The position numbers and the translations under genes are program-made. A stretch of 64,000 nt of DNA from Zygaena filipendulae (lineage: Eukaryota > Arthropoda > Insecta > Lepidoptera > Zygaenidae). Shown piece after piece: positions 33,530 through 43,739 of this stretch. Location of the stretch: the NCBI GenBank assembly GCA_907165275.2, contig OU015674.1:2232001-2296000 (forward strand). The letters are read 5' to 3'. Positions within the stretch are counted from its first letter, which is position 1. Every line of letters begins with the position of its first letter. The notes under the pieces were generated by a model. It saw nothing but the letters and a program-made list of their open reading frames with translations. It was not told where the DNA came from and did not search any database.

Positions 33530-34240
33530 ATTGTTTAATTAAATAAATAACAAGATTCTTCATCTTTTAAAGTTAGCACATGATTCAACAATAACTGGTA
33601 TTTATTTGTTTATTTTATTTTGCAACATAAAATTTTAAAGTTCGTTGTTATACTTTTACTTGCAACACACCGACAATTGTGCTTATATCTACATACAATG
33701 CACATTATAAAATACATACATATTTTATACACTATACATTTTATACACGCTTGCTTGTAGATACATTGATGTAAAAACTTTTCCACGTTGTACCTGAACA
33801 TACAGTTAAAAACACACTTATGAATCTAAAGGTCCTCTCAAATCTACACACCTAGTAGCAATCCAATTTTTCAACCGACATGATAAAAAGTCATATTATT
33901 TCGTCTGTCAAGGCAGTAGAAAACTTGTTACGTTTATATAAAAATAGTCAGTTTAACACGTCATGTTTCACCCTTATCTGAGTATTATGCAGTTGAGTAT
34001 TTGCACATGAGCGTATTGTTCGCGTGTCGCAGCCGAGTGTCGTCGTCGATCTGGCGCGGGCTGTCCTCCCCTACCGCTTATTTAAATTATTAATTAGTGG
34101 GTAAAAATAAAAATATGTATGTAATCATTACAATAAGTATATATTTACAATAGTCTATGTAATCATTAGTATGTATAGTCATTGGTATTTAGTATATAGT
34201 AGTATGTAGTAATATATAGTATTTGTTCAATTCTGTGTAT
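33530..34240. other. AT-rich unique stretch
   Basis: No gene is seen. A degenerate AGTAT-type repeat lies at 34165-34225 (AGTATATAGTAGTATGTAGT). A small GC-rich patch near 34030-34075 (GCCGAGTGTCGTCGTCGATC) is unexplained. Confidence 0.4.
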
Positions 34241-34250
34241 TAATTTGTCT

Positions 34251-34590
34251 GCCTGCGTCCGTGACGCCTCCGCAGGGCTCCAGCGGAAGATCAGCGCCGG
34301 GTGGTCCTTACAACCACCCGACTTATGCTGAGCTGGCCGCCTTTTTGTCACAACACTGTGTCTTATCACAATACTTAAATGTGTCTCCGCTATTTTAAGT
34401 AGGTGTCCGTTTCTCAGTCGACGGATGGAGTCCGCCCACAGATCTTCGGCTGGCGGCGTCTGTCCGTCGGTTGAGAAGCGTACCCACAATACCAGTTATA
34501 TATATATGTCTAGTTGTTGTATACGTATGCTGTAAATCTCTGTGTTGTGTCAAATAAAGTTTTTTTCAATTTCAATTTCAATTTCAATTA
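34251..34590 (+). repeat. Structured hairpin element, copy 2, with (TTTCAA)n tail
   Basis: Nested stems: CCAGC (34280) with GCTGG (34332), TCAGC (34291) with GCTGA (34327), CGGGTGGT (34298) with ACCACCCG (34313). A second hairpin follows near 34417-34474, where CTCAGTCGACGGA pairs with TCCGTCGGTTGAG at two mismatches. It ends GTGTTGTGTCAAATAAAGTT and a CAATTT repeat. The 107-codon minus-strand ORF crossing it is not credible. Probably a retroposon 3' region. Confidence 0.65.
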
Positions 34591-34639
34591 GGCATCCATT
34601 TTTACTGTGTCTATTTATTTATTTTCTACATTTTTAAAT

Positions 34640-34860
34640 AGAGAATGGTTATAAAACTCCAGCCAATCCGCAGCCGCACTCCGAGTCCACACTCCTGGGT
34701 TCCCGTCTTCACTGCGTGGAGGTATATTTTTGCCCCCTTTTCTAGCGCCCGGACTGCGAACGCCCCCTCTCGCCCGTTGGGAACTTCGACGTTTCCGTAT
34801 GCAGTGGGTACGTATCTACCTACCAACTGCCGATAGCTACCTACCTAACTGCCAAGCTGT
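34640..34860. other. GC-richer unique block with ORFs on both strands
   Basis: Plus strand 34645-34836 and minus strand 34626-34826 are both open over about 64 codons, with balanced composition (for example TPSPHSWVPVFTAWRYIFAP on plus). Neither matches a domain I know, and sharing the same bases argues that at most one could be real. It may be an exon-like relic or conserved non-coding DNA. Confidence 0.25.
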
Positions 34861-35020
34861 GAGGTTGGTAGCACTAGATATTTAATTTTTCAACTTCATT
34901 TCAACTTTTCAACTGGTCCATTTGTGCTCTATAAATGAGATTTTAGGAGATGTTTTCTTCACTCGACAAAAGGTCTTTGCAGGTAAGATCTATCTATTTG
35001 AATCTACGTATGTATATCTG

Positions 35021-35120
35021 TTTATATAAAAGCCAAAGATCACAGACTCACTGACTAAACACGAAATCTAAAAAGCTGCGTGACCTCTAAAGCTAAAATT
35101 TAGCAGTTAGATAATATTAT
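35021..35120 (+). mobile_element. CTAG-family type-3 body fragment
   Basis: TATATAAAAGCCAAAGATCA, AGACTCACTGACTAAACACG and AAATCTAAAAAGCTGCGTGA match the body at 31390-31561. The terminal module is absent. Confidence 0.6.
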
Positions 35121-35332
35121 AGTCTATGGAAAGTCCAAGTCCTTAGCTTTAGAAGTTACATAGCCTCTGAGTTCTATCACTAAGTAGGTATATAATATGC
35201 CATTTATTTTGTTTCCATAGATATTATTTCCTTCACCTACTTTTCCTCGTCACTCGTTAAAGCTCCACAGGGGCGTATCTTATTCTGTAAACAATAGTAT
35301 GTCGGCTGGATGGAAAAATATATTTCATATTA

Positions 35333-35520
35333 ACTGTGCCCCGCAATTTCACCCACGTGTTTCAGTGTTCCAGCAGGTTCTCCAAAGTAGCCTAATTTAC
35401 TATTTATAGCATCACCTAATTAGCAGTGAAAGCCACGTCAAAATCAGGCCAACCGTATTGCATGCAGATTCACCCGCGTGAGTTTCGGAATGCTCGCAGG
35501 AACTCCAAGTTTCTTTTATA
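35333..35520 (-). mobile_element. Two CTAG-family terminal fragments
   Basis: AACTGTGCCCCGCAATTTCA and CACCCACGTGTTTCAGTGTT at 35333, and GATTCACCCGCGTGAGTTTC at 35468, each keep the stem-loop side of the module. CATCACCTAATTAGCAGTGA between them echoes the type-4 body. Confidence 0.55.
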
Positions 35521-35559
35521 AAAACCTTGTCCTGATATTATCAAAACAAAAAAAAAATT

Positions 35560-36420
35560 ATTCAATCTCCTTACAGATTGACTGACTGCTTCATCCACGC
35601 CCAGACCAAACATTGAGCTTAGAAACTTGATTCTCTTTTCATAAAAGCACTAATGTGGTAAAAAGAGGGATGATATTAGGTATGAAAGAACTCACCATTC
35701 GCTTTAAAGTTACAATCATGGAAATCGATATTTCTCTCGCCTTTATTAAAAAAAAAAATAATCATTATGTATTTCAGGGATTTTATTATTCAAGTCCTGA
35801 AGTGATAAGAACGGAAATTCGCATAAACTGTGGAAGTAATTTTTCCATTAAGTTATTCTGATATAAAAATAAAATAAAAAATTGTGTTGTATGAAATATG
35901 TAGTTCCGTTCATTTCTCAAATGCGGCCCTGGCGGATCCGTACGGAAAATATAAATTGGAATTCATATGTTTTAGTGCGGGAGCGTTTCGAAAGTGTTCG
36001 GAAAAGTAAGTAGTTGGATCCCCCGACCTAATTCCTTTAGTTTTACTGCCTTTTTGGGTGCTTTTTCGACCCGACAGCCGGCCCCGGGTATTTTATAAGG
36101 GTCCGTGTTTGGTTAGGGCCCGACCTTTTTTAGCCTTACGGGACTGGCTAGTTTTAGTTTCGCGCCACGTAAAACTGCGAGAATTATATGTTCGGAGAGT
36201 TGCGAATGGATAAGTACCTATAGGTATTTATAGTATGTAGGTAGCTACTAGCGCTGACACGTGACGCGGGTTCCTGTAGATATTTTAAGTACGTACCTTG
36301 TGAAAACAAATGAGGGTATAGATCGTTTTTTTTTTTAATAGGAGTTTGCCAGATATTAGCTTCGTTTTTTGGTCTATATGGCTTCTGTCGTGAATAGACG
36401 AATAATTTCGCCAACGTCAT
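35560..36420. other. Unique stretch, GC-richer at 35925-36180
   Basis: GCGGCCCTGGCGGATCCGTA, GTGCGGGAGCGTTTCGAAAG and ACAGCCGGCCCCGGGTATTT form a complex block without an ORF. It is a candidate conserved non-coding sequence by composition only. Confidence 0.3.
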
Positions 36421-36426
36421 GTTTAA

Positions 36427-36577
36427 CCAGCGGAAGATCAGCGTCGGGCCCCCCGGTTCCCGACTTATGCTGAGCTGGTTGCCTTTTTGTTGCGATACGC
36501 TGGTTGTGCTTGTTTTTGTTATTGCATATTATGTTAACGGTTGTCGTAACAAATAAAGTTTATTTCATTTCATTTCA
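36427..36577 (+). repeat. Structured hairpin element, copy 3, with (TTTCA)n tail
   Basis: CCAGC (36427) pairs with GCTGG (36474), TCAGC (36438) with GCTGA (36469), and GTCGGG (36443) with CCCGAC (36459). CTTATGCTGAGCTGG and GCCTTTTTGT are shared with copy 2. It ends TAACAAATAAAGTT then TTTCA repeats. This is the most compact copy, about 150 bp. Confidence 0.7.
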
Positions 36578-36884
36578 AAAAGTCAATGAAGTTCTCTATT
36601 CGATGGACTTTGTATTTATGGTATTTATGGTATTATCTATGTAAGTTGTGAGATATTTTACAAAGATTTGAAAAAAATCATTTTCGACACTAATATTAGG
36701 TATACCTTCGGGCCCGTGATTAGATTTGAGGTTATAGCGTTGGGTAGTTTATAGCCTCAATACAAAAAACATAATAATAAAATTGTTACTTATAGATTTT
36801 GTAGAAAGAAAATTTAAAAAATCTGCAATGGTTTTTTTTTTATCAAAATATTAGGTAGGCGTTTATAATAGTCATGGGTGTACA

Positions 36885-37220
36885 CTGTACATTTTCACTC
36901 TCGCGACTTCCGCACACCCTTCCTACATTTATACTAAAATGGCGACAAAAAAAACCCGATTTACGAACACAAAAACACGGAGTCGAACAGCCACTCTGAG
37001 CCTCCTCCCGACATCTCCACCGCGCCGCACTCGAAAAGGAAATTTAATTGTAGGATATTAATTCGACGGTTAATTTCTATAGTTCGCGATAAGAGTACTA
37101 CGTTTTCTCCGAAGGGGAGGCGAAGGTAATAAATTACAACGTTACTCGCAGAAAATGTAATTGCCTTGTCGCTGAATTTTCTCTTTAAAAGCCTATTCGC
37201 TGAATTCTATACGCAATAAT
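36885..37220. other. Candidate conserved non-coding block
   Basis: CGAACAGCCACTCTGAGCC, ACGACGGTTAATTTC-like TAAT cores, GAAGGGGAGGCGAAGG and CAGAAAATGTAATTGCCTTG form a unique, complex interval free of repeats. Regulatory role is inferred from composition. Confidence 0.3.
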
Positions 37221-37373
37221 AATATACGTAAGTACCTACCTTCTCTTGGAGTTAGTGTGTGCAATAAGATAAAAGACAGTAGGTATAGGTAGATTTGAAA
37301 CGGAAAGTTCTGCCTGCTTTTTTTTTAATAAACTCTTTGATAACCAAAAATTTGTAGAGGCAAACACTAGAAA

Positions 37374-37540
37374 CTAGCTGTCCCCCGTGGTAATTGCGGA
37401 GTTTCCACAGGAATTCCAGGATAATCTATAGATACAAACCTTTCTCATGAATCATTCTATCTATTGGTTAAAATCGCCTGAAAATTAGTTGTGTAGTTTT
37501 AAAGATCTTAGCATAACTAGGGACAGACAGACCTTTTTTC
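37374..37540 (-). mobile_element. CTAG-family element, diverged
   Basis: CTAGCTGTCCCCCGTGGTAA, GGAGTTTCCACAGGAATTCC and AAAATTAGTTGTGTAGTTTT. The CACCCGCG part of the stem-loop is deleted, so the terminus jumps from GTGG to TAATTGCGG. Confidence 0.7.
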
Positions 37541-37656
37541 TGTAAGTGTAAGTGAATATATATTTATGTGTGAGAAATATGTACCTAGCTACTTACTTTA
37601 ATTGTCTTACCGTTTAACCAAGTAGTCGATTTTATCCATCGCAATTTATAGATATA

Positions 37657-37920
37657 CTAGCCGTCCCCCGCGATTTCATCCGCGGTAATTTCGGAGTTCC
37701 CGCGGGAATTCCGGGAAAAAAGTGCTGTAGTTTACGGTGATAAGCAGTTCCCCGCATTAATTCCGGAGTTCCCGCGGGAATTCCAAGATAAAAACTATCC
37801 TATCTTTTAAGTTGGACCATATTATAAATGGTTACAAAATTTTATCAAAATCCGGTCAGTAGTTTCGGAGACCATCGCGGAGAAACAACGTGACACATGA
37901 TTTAGGTATATATATTAAGA
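37657..37920 (-). mobile_element. CTAG-family tandem double terminus, inverted
   Basis: The first module is CTAGCCGTCCCCCGCGATTT with GAGTTCCCGCGGGAATTC. The second begins GTTCCCCGCATTAATTCC and repeats GAGTTCCCGCGGGAATTC. The junction GTTTACGGTGATAAGCAG is the inverse of that at 4495-4515, showing a common ancestor. The body continues with ATCAAAATCCGGTCAGTAG. Confidence 0.75.
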
Positions 37921-38089
37921 TGTAATACAGAATAATTATAAAAAAAAACAAAAGTTTTACTTACTTTACATTTCTACATCAATAAACATTACTATATTGT
38001 TAATTGTACATAATTATATACATTTAAACACCCCGAAACCAAATTTACAAATATTTAGTAGTCACTTTTACATCTAACCGTAAGGCATT

Positions 38090-38422
38090 TCATGTAAAAT
38101 TATTATGTTTTATAGATATAACGAAGCTTTTATTATTTACTACTCGATAACTAAGCGTTTGACAGAAGTGGAATGAGTGGCGGCGTAGTTGAAAATTTGT
38201 AAAGGCACCTTTCAAGTGAGGCTGCTGGAACACATCTTTTTTCGACATTCTCTTTTCGACTAATTTGAAAATAGAAAGGCCATAATAAAAAAAGAAGAAC
38301 AATAACCACAAGAAAACTAGAGCAGCGATAGTGCAGGATATATTGCCAGAGTTTTTCTTAATTGAAGTTTTAGCCTCTATATTCGCCTTGATTCTGTGCG
38401 TAACAGTACAGGCTACCAACAT
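38090..38422 (-). CDS. Candidate small single-pass membrane protein (110 codons)
   Basis: The longest minus-strand ORF that is neither repeat nor low-complexity. Residues 1-29 are polar and basic (RIKANIEAK). Residues 30-52 form one strongly hydrophobic segment (IAALVFLWLLFFFFYYGL) and the rest is basic. Codon use looks unforced. An upstream ATG in better context (ACCATGG at about 38433) opens a different 20-codon frame, which would act as a uORF. The flanks carry TATCGAT-type motifs (38585-38595 and 39187-39193), as in insect DRE promoters. Against a gene: no known domain, no clear AATAAA downstream, and codons for VFQQPHLKGA overlap a 25-bp similarity to the LINE tail at 39729. Confidence 0.3.
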   Translation of the reverse strand: MLVACTVTHRIKANIEAKTSIKKNSGNISCTIAALVFLWLLFFFFYYGLSIFKLVEKRMSKKDVFQQPHLKGAFTNFQLRRHSFHFCQTLSYRVVNNKSFVISIKHNNFT

Positions 38423-39438
38423 ACCAGGCCATGGTATTCAAATCACGAACAGCTGACAAAAGTGCTGCATCTCGAACTCCCTCGAACACCTCCGAACAAA
38501 TTCAATAAAGTTGAGCTGAAACTACGCTAAGGGGAATACATAATTTCTTAGTGTCTCTTTGTACTGTTAATAGTGATGCGACGACGCGAGACGATGGAAA
38601 GCAGTTTCATCGATAATATAGAGTTAAGTTTACAGAGGTAAACAAACTATTGATAGTTATTTTATTTAATCACTTTAGTTATTTTTTTGCACCAAATTCT
38701 GTCAATAAAGTTCAGCAATGAGTATTTTAAACTAAAAAAATTAATAAATAAAAACAAATATATTACGAAAAATTAGTGCATAGAATTAGTAATTCTTTAC
38801 GCACTTTTACGAAATCTCAACGCAAGATTAAACTGAAATCAAAAATTCTTTAACGTAAATCGTTCAAACTAATAATAGGTATAAGTTTACAATTTTGCTA
38901 ACCCTTAGTCAGACTTGAGAAGTTGTACTGCAATATCGAGTTATATAAAACAATCGACAAAACAATAACTGCTAGCAGCCCATCACTAGGAAAGCAGACG
39001 CCCGCAGCTTTACTATTTAAATCCAGTTACAAGTTTTGAATGTATTTTGTTAATTACAAGTTGGGACGCGGCAAAATTTCTATCGCAGTCACAAACTAGC
39101 AGGTGTGCCTTGACTACGTAAAGCTCTGTCTTAATTTGACTAAGCAAGATCTGTCTCAACCAATTATAATGTTGTGCCTACAATTATCGATAACTCGATA
39201 AACAAGCTAATCGACTTTTCACATTGTTTTGTGACATTGGCTATTTAACCTAACCCAACAGTTCCATTTTTCCATTCATGGACTTTCACACGTATCACCT
39301 ACACTAGACCAGCTCAATGTTGCAAAAAAAAAAATTTCTACTGCAGGCCTATATATTATTAGCTATAAAATGCAAAAAATACAATGTAACGGTACCTAAC
39401 AGTGAATTTCGGCCACAGAGAAGAAGTTAACTAGAGAT

Positions 39439-39727
39439 GACATGTAGGCGGGGCAGGTGCGCCACGGTTTCAAAGGAAGTTAGTTGGTTTTGCTAGTTTT
39501 CCAAATATATTTTCTACAATATTCCCAAAACTGTGAAATTTTAAGACAGTGACTAAGTAAAAACGTAACCAAAAATCGTTTAATACATTCTTTTACGTTA
39601 ATGAGTATTTTATAGTGCGTGATGAATAGTTTTGTGTGCGAAGATCACCCGGCGACACTGGTTTTCACCTGTTTTCATACTAAACTAAGTTGATGTCCCT
39701 GCTATCAGTTATTTTCTGTTCTGTGGT
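39439..39727 (+). repeat. Dispersed repeat X, copy 1, joined to LINE tail
   Basis: GACATGTAGGCGGGGCAGG, CAATATTCCCAAAACTGTGA, GTGACTAAGTAAAAACGTAA, AATCACCCGGCGACACTGG-type text and GTTGATGTCCCTGCTATCAG recur at 62342-62624. In this copy it runs straight into the LINE 3' tail at 39729, so the two may be parts of one element. Confidence 0.75.
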
Positions 39728-39728
39728 T

Positions 39729-39882
39729 TCGGCAGCCTCACTTGAAAGCCAGTTCCCATCCCCATTCCAGGTCGGCAACGCACCTGCATGCCTTCTGCTG
39801 TTGCAGATGTCCATGGGCGGCGGTAATCACTTACCATCAGGTGTACCACCTGCTCGTTTGCCCCCTATGTCATAAAAAAAAA
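39729..39882 (+). mobile_element. LINE 3' tail with poly-A
   Basis: TTCGGCAGCCTCACTTGAAA, CCCCATTCCAGGTCGGCAAC, GATGTCCATGGGCGGCGG, ATCACTTACCATCAGGTG and CCCCCTATGTCAT with A9 at the end. This is a very familiar lepidopteran non-LTR 3' terminus. The two ORFs here (61 and 72 codons) are non-coding tail read through. A second copy, inverted and split, is at 50361-50838. Confidence 0.8.
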
Positions 39883-39889
39883 TATCTCC

Positions 39890-41230
39890 AAACTCGCTCA
39901 GAGTATTACCACCAGTTATTTCAACCTGACATGGAAATTATTATATTCACTCTAACATAAAGTCGAAATTACAATGTGAGAAATTAACGTTTTCTTTAAC
40001 GTTATTGATGGGAAATAATAATACATAATATTGTATGTAACCAAATAATAAACCTAAATTCTAAATTATCTGGAATTAATAGGATTTTATAGGAACATTA
40101 TCGGCCACGTAGACAATAACGACGCGCGACGTAAGTAAAATAGTACATTGTTATCCTAGGGGTGAAAGTAACTTAGGCGCCAATAGATCGAGGGACTAAA
40201 TAAGTCTTTCTCCCGAGGGTAACACTGTGCTTTTCATTACGAATGCAAGGAAAGTCAAAATAAAAATAGGAATTAGCTAAAGAAAAAATGAGTGAAGATC
40301 GGATAGTCGCTTGACACTTTCCCACCTATTTCTTTTTCTTTGGCCGGCTAGCTATTCAGCCAGTATTTTTTTTTACATTGTGGCGACCTAAAAAAAATAT
40401 TTTCTTTAATTATTAAGTATTAATTAAAGAAAATAAAAAAATATAAATAGGAATTAGCTTAAGAAAAAGTGAGTGAATTTTATTTTAATTAATACCTACT
40501 TAAACTTTACGTTATTTCAATTTTACATCGCGCTGGCTGTATAGAAAGTTGAAACATGGTTCAATAGAAATGTGAAAATAGACCTAGTTTTTTTTTAATA
40601 ACTTGACAGTTGTCAGTTGAAAGCGATTCTCCCTAGGGCTGAAAAGGGTTACTTTCAACCCGCTTCTCAGGCAACTTCAGACCTACTTTCCGAGTATGAG
40701 TAATGAAAAATACTTTACCTACTCTGCATACCCCTTTGGGTTGACATAACTGACTTCTCCCATTCTCAAAACAAAGAAAATCTGCTGCTGTAGGGAACTG
40801 CAAATAATAATCCTACATAATATATTATATTATCTATATCTACTTGTACCTCTATAAAGCTAAATAGGTAGGTACGATGATTTAATATATCTCAAATCTC
40901 AAACCCAATACTTTTGCAGCCATAAACAAAATAGAACTGTTTTAGAAACATCGTTGGGTATCAACAAATTCTAAATTCAAACAGCTAAGAACGTAGCTCT
41001 ATACATTTAAATTCCAAGTTTGATTCTATCGCATTCAGTATTCAGAACGCGCCGTCTCATATCACGCCTTCGGGGGCAAATATTAAAGCTTTTAGATTGA
41101 CTCGGCGACAAACTTAAAAACTATATTAATAATTTATTCACTAATTTAAACTTATGAACACATAATAATATATTAACTAAGTTTAAATACAATTGCTGGA
41201 ATCATTGATTAAATTAATTAATTTGATTCA
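39890..41230. other. AT-rich stretch with palindrome and direct repeat
   Basis: No gene is seen. A direct repeat AATAGGAATTAGCTAAAGAA / AATAGGAATTAGCTTAAGAA lies at about 40267 and 40446, bracketing the palindrome at 40398. Inverted CCTAGGGGTGAAAGTAAC-type text at 40158 and 40632 may be the ends of an old element of about 500 bp. Confidence 0.35.
40398..40435. repeat. Perfect 15-bp inverted repeat, 8-nt spacer
   Basis: TATTTTCTTTAATTA, spacer TTAAGTAT, then TAATTAAAGAAAATA. AT-only apart from one C/G pair, so chance is less excluded than for the GC-containing hairpins. Confidence 0.65.
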
Positions 41231-41559
41231 TTAATTTTGGCCAGGCACTTGAATAGGCGAAGAAAATCAGCACCTTATTATAATATGGCGTGTTTTGTTT
41301 TGATTTTTTTTTAAAAGTGTAGACATTTTCATTTATTGAAATTTAGGGGGACTTACTATAAGGCATAGGTATTAATAATTAAATTTATTTCATCTAAAAT
41401 CCATAATAATTAGAATATATCCGCTAGAATTCATTTTTAGAACTAACAAATTCATAATTCAAAACTTTAAATTATCATACGTGAGATGACAATAACACAA
41501 GCAGCGAGCCAGATTTAAACTTGGAACGCAAAAGCAATCCCTGTCGAGTTCCTATTTCA

Positions 41560-41930
41560 AACGAGTCGGCGCTTCCTCCTCGCCGGTTCCTTGCAGAGAG
41601 AGAAGTAAACAAAATTTCTGCAAGGATATGAGGGCCGGGGGGGAGGCGGAAGCGGGCGGCGGCGGGGGGGGACTAGTTCCCGTTTTTTGTGTGTGTGGAA
41701 TTACAGGGTGGGTTTTTTATTCGTGTGCGTTTTAGTGGTCGTAGCATAAGGGGGGAGGTTTTGGGGAGTTTTTCGCTTAAGCTTTTTAGCGACGAGGGTG
41801 AAGTTTCGTTAATACGCCCCCCGCTGGAAAAACTATTCTATTATACCTATATTATTTTAAAACGGAAATGCGGGAGTGTCGCACGGGACGCCAACTTAAA
41901 TATTACAGACCTTTTTGTCTAATAACGTAT
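41560..41930 (+). other. G-rich island and flanks
   Basis: GAGGGCCGGGGGGGAGGCGG, GCGGGCGGCGGCGGGGGGGG and TAAGGGGGGAGGTTTTGGGG on the plus strand. The 77-codon ORF at 41689-41922 starts in the island and shows no domain. Strong potential G-quadruplex runs. Confidence 0.45.
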
Positions 41931-42010
41931 TGTTATGTTGTGAAATGGCTTGTTGTAGGAAGGTATCTACTTAGCTGTTTAACTCTATTGATTTACTTAC
42001 CGATTATTAT

Positions 42011-42209
42011 TAACTGACTGTTCCCTGCGGTTTCACCCGCGTTAATTTCGGAGTTCCCGCGGGAGTTCTGGAATAAAAAGTACCCTACGGCCTTCTGTGC
42101 ACCCCTGAAAACGTGTATGCAAAATTTCATGATGATCGGTTGGGCCTTTAAGACGTGAAAGCGTAACAGACAGAAAGACAGAGTTACTTTCGCATTTATA
42201 ATAAGTAGT
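42011..42209 (-). mobile_element. CTAG-family element, near full length
   Basis: GACTGTTCCCTGCGGTTTCA, GGAGTTCCCGCGGGAGTTCT, CACCCCTGAAAACGTGTATG, GATCGGTTGGGCCTTTAAGA and TTTCGCATTTATAATAAG. CTAG is mutated to CTGA. Confidence 0.8.
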
Positions 42210-42476
42210 AAGTAATAGTAGTAGGGATGGAAAAAAAAGTAAGAAAATCTCTGAATAGCCTAGTTAATACTAAAAACACATAATTACTGTTGTTCAAGTT
42301 TGACTATTGAGTAAATACATTTGTTTGTTTGTTTCACAAAAAAACCTTACCTCTTTAAGCACTTACCTCTTACCTACTCTCTGCCTATCCTAAATACTGA
42401 AAGATGTGAGGTATAAGTTATTTAATAGTCAATACCTACGTTAGCATAGCAAATTAAATATATACATCAATTACAC

Positions 42477-42790
42477 ATATAAATTAAATTGAAGTGTCTG
42501 TTTGTAATTCCAAATTAACAGCTTTTCATTAAATAAATATGAAGTATATACGGTACTTACATAAATATTTAAAAATCATTTTTTTAAATTTTTGTTTGCC
42601 TGTCTATCAGTCTGTCTGTCTGTTTGTTCCGGCTAATCTCTGAAATGGCTGGACCGATTTTAACGGGACTATCACTAGCAGGTAGCTGAGGTTATAAGGA
42701 ATAACTTAGGCTACTTTAATTTTAGAAAAAAAAACTGTTCCTGGGGGAATTCCGAAACTCAATGCGGGTGAAACCACGGGGCACAGCTAG
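42477..42790 (+). mobile_element. CTAG-family element, body type 4
   Basis: AAATTGAAGTGTCTGTTTGT, (CTGT)n, CCGGCTAATCTCTGAAATGG, GGACCGATTTTAACGGGACT and AACTTAGGCTACTTTAATTT join GGGGGAATTCCGAAACTCAA, GTGAAACCACGGGGCACAGC and CTAG. It is the best copy of this subtype. Confidence 0.8.
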
Positions 42791-42849
42791 TAACAAATAA
42801 AAAACAAACCAACACTTCGCTCACCAACTACAAAAATAGCTGTTCCAAA

Positions 42850-43180
42850 TACAAATTTAAATAAAAAGCAATCCGCACCTCATCACACGTACTGCCCGCT
42901 AAACATAATAAAATGGTTCTAAATTTAAAAAAAAAATCGACCGCATCGTTTCAACCCCCTCCCTTGCAACTTATTCTTGTTCGTTGCTAAGTATATCCAC
43001 CCTGTTTTTTCACCCCAAGAATTCACTCCAAGGCGGGATTCGTCGGGCGGACGTACGTCGGGTGGCGGGGGAATTAATGCGGGGTTTTTTCACCCTTTGA
43101 AGAATTGCCCCAAGGCGCAGGGTGGCGTTTTTACTATGGGGCGGGGGCTAATGTATGCGCGTGTGTGTGTGTGTTTGTGT
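42850..43180 (+). other. GC-rich block ending in (GT)n
   Basis: GCGGGATTCGTCGGGCGGAC, GGTGGCGGGGGAATTAATGC and GGGGCGGGGGCTAATGTATG, then (TG)n at 43161-43174. TTTTTTCACCC occurs twice (43005 and 43084). The 69-codon ORF is compositional. Confidence 0.4.
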
Positions 43181-43627
43181 ATGTAGTCAGTAGGTACAAA
43201 GTATTAAGTATTAAACGAATCGAAAAGGGACCGGTTTTTGAGCAACTCTGCACGTAGGTGCGATCGCGTCGCGTTATTATTTTAAAGTTGTAATAATATC
43301 TACGTTGTAGACTTTCTTTTTGTTATTATTTCAAACGTTTAACTCGTGTATTTTTTTCGTTATATGTATCACAAGACCTCTGTTTTATTATGCGCCAGCT
43401 TACTTAGTGCTTAAGTCTTTGTTTAGTTTAGTTTAGTTTTTTCTAGTTTTTAGAATTACAACAGACTGACAGACTGAAAAATTTGCTGTTTATACATTTA
43501 ACCTTCATAACCACTGCTACCACGATGAAAATTTCCGAAAAATATTCTATAATTATAAAATATATTATGTCTATTAATTTTCGGAGCCATTTACACACAC
43601 GGCTCTGTTATACAGTTTATTTACCTA

Positions 43628-43735
43628 TTTAAGTGAAGATTTTTAAAACGAAATTGCCGCAATCAGAGACGTTCATCAAATAAATTTTAATTGGCAATGA
43701 TTGCGGCAATTTTTTTTTTAAATCTTTACTTAAAA
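43628..43735. repeat. Imperfect 37-bp inverted repeat, 32-nt spacer
   Basis: TTTAAGTGAAGATTTTTAAA, then CGAAATTGCCGCAATCA at left. The right side TGATTGCGGCAATTTTTTTT, then TTAAATCTTTACTTAAA is its inverse with a few mismatches. It fits a hairpin-forming MITE remnant; no target duplication is obvious. Confidence 0.7.
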
Positions 43736-43739
43736 TTAA

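Noticed and set aside
34166..34489. 107-codon minus-strand ORF
   Set aside because: Lies across the structured hairpin element; openness follows from its GC-rich stems.
39236..39262. TTAACCTAACCCAAC as telomeric (TTAGG)n
   Set aside because: Only one or two imperfect units, no array.
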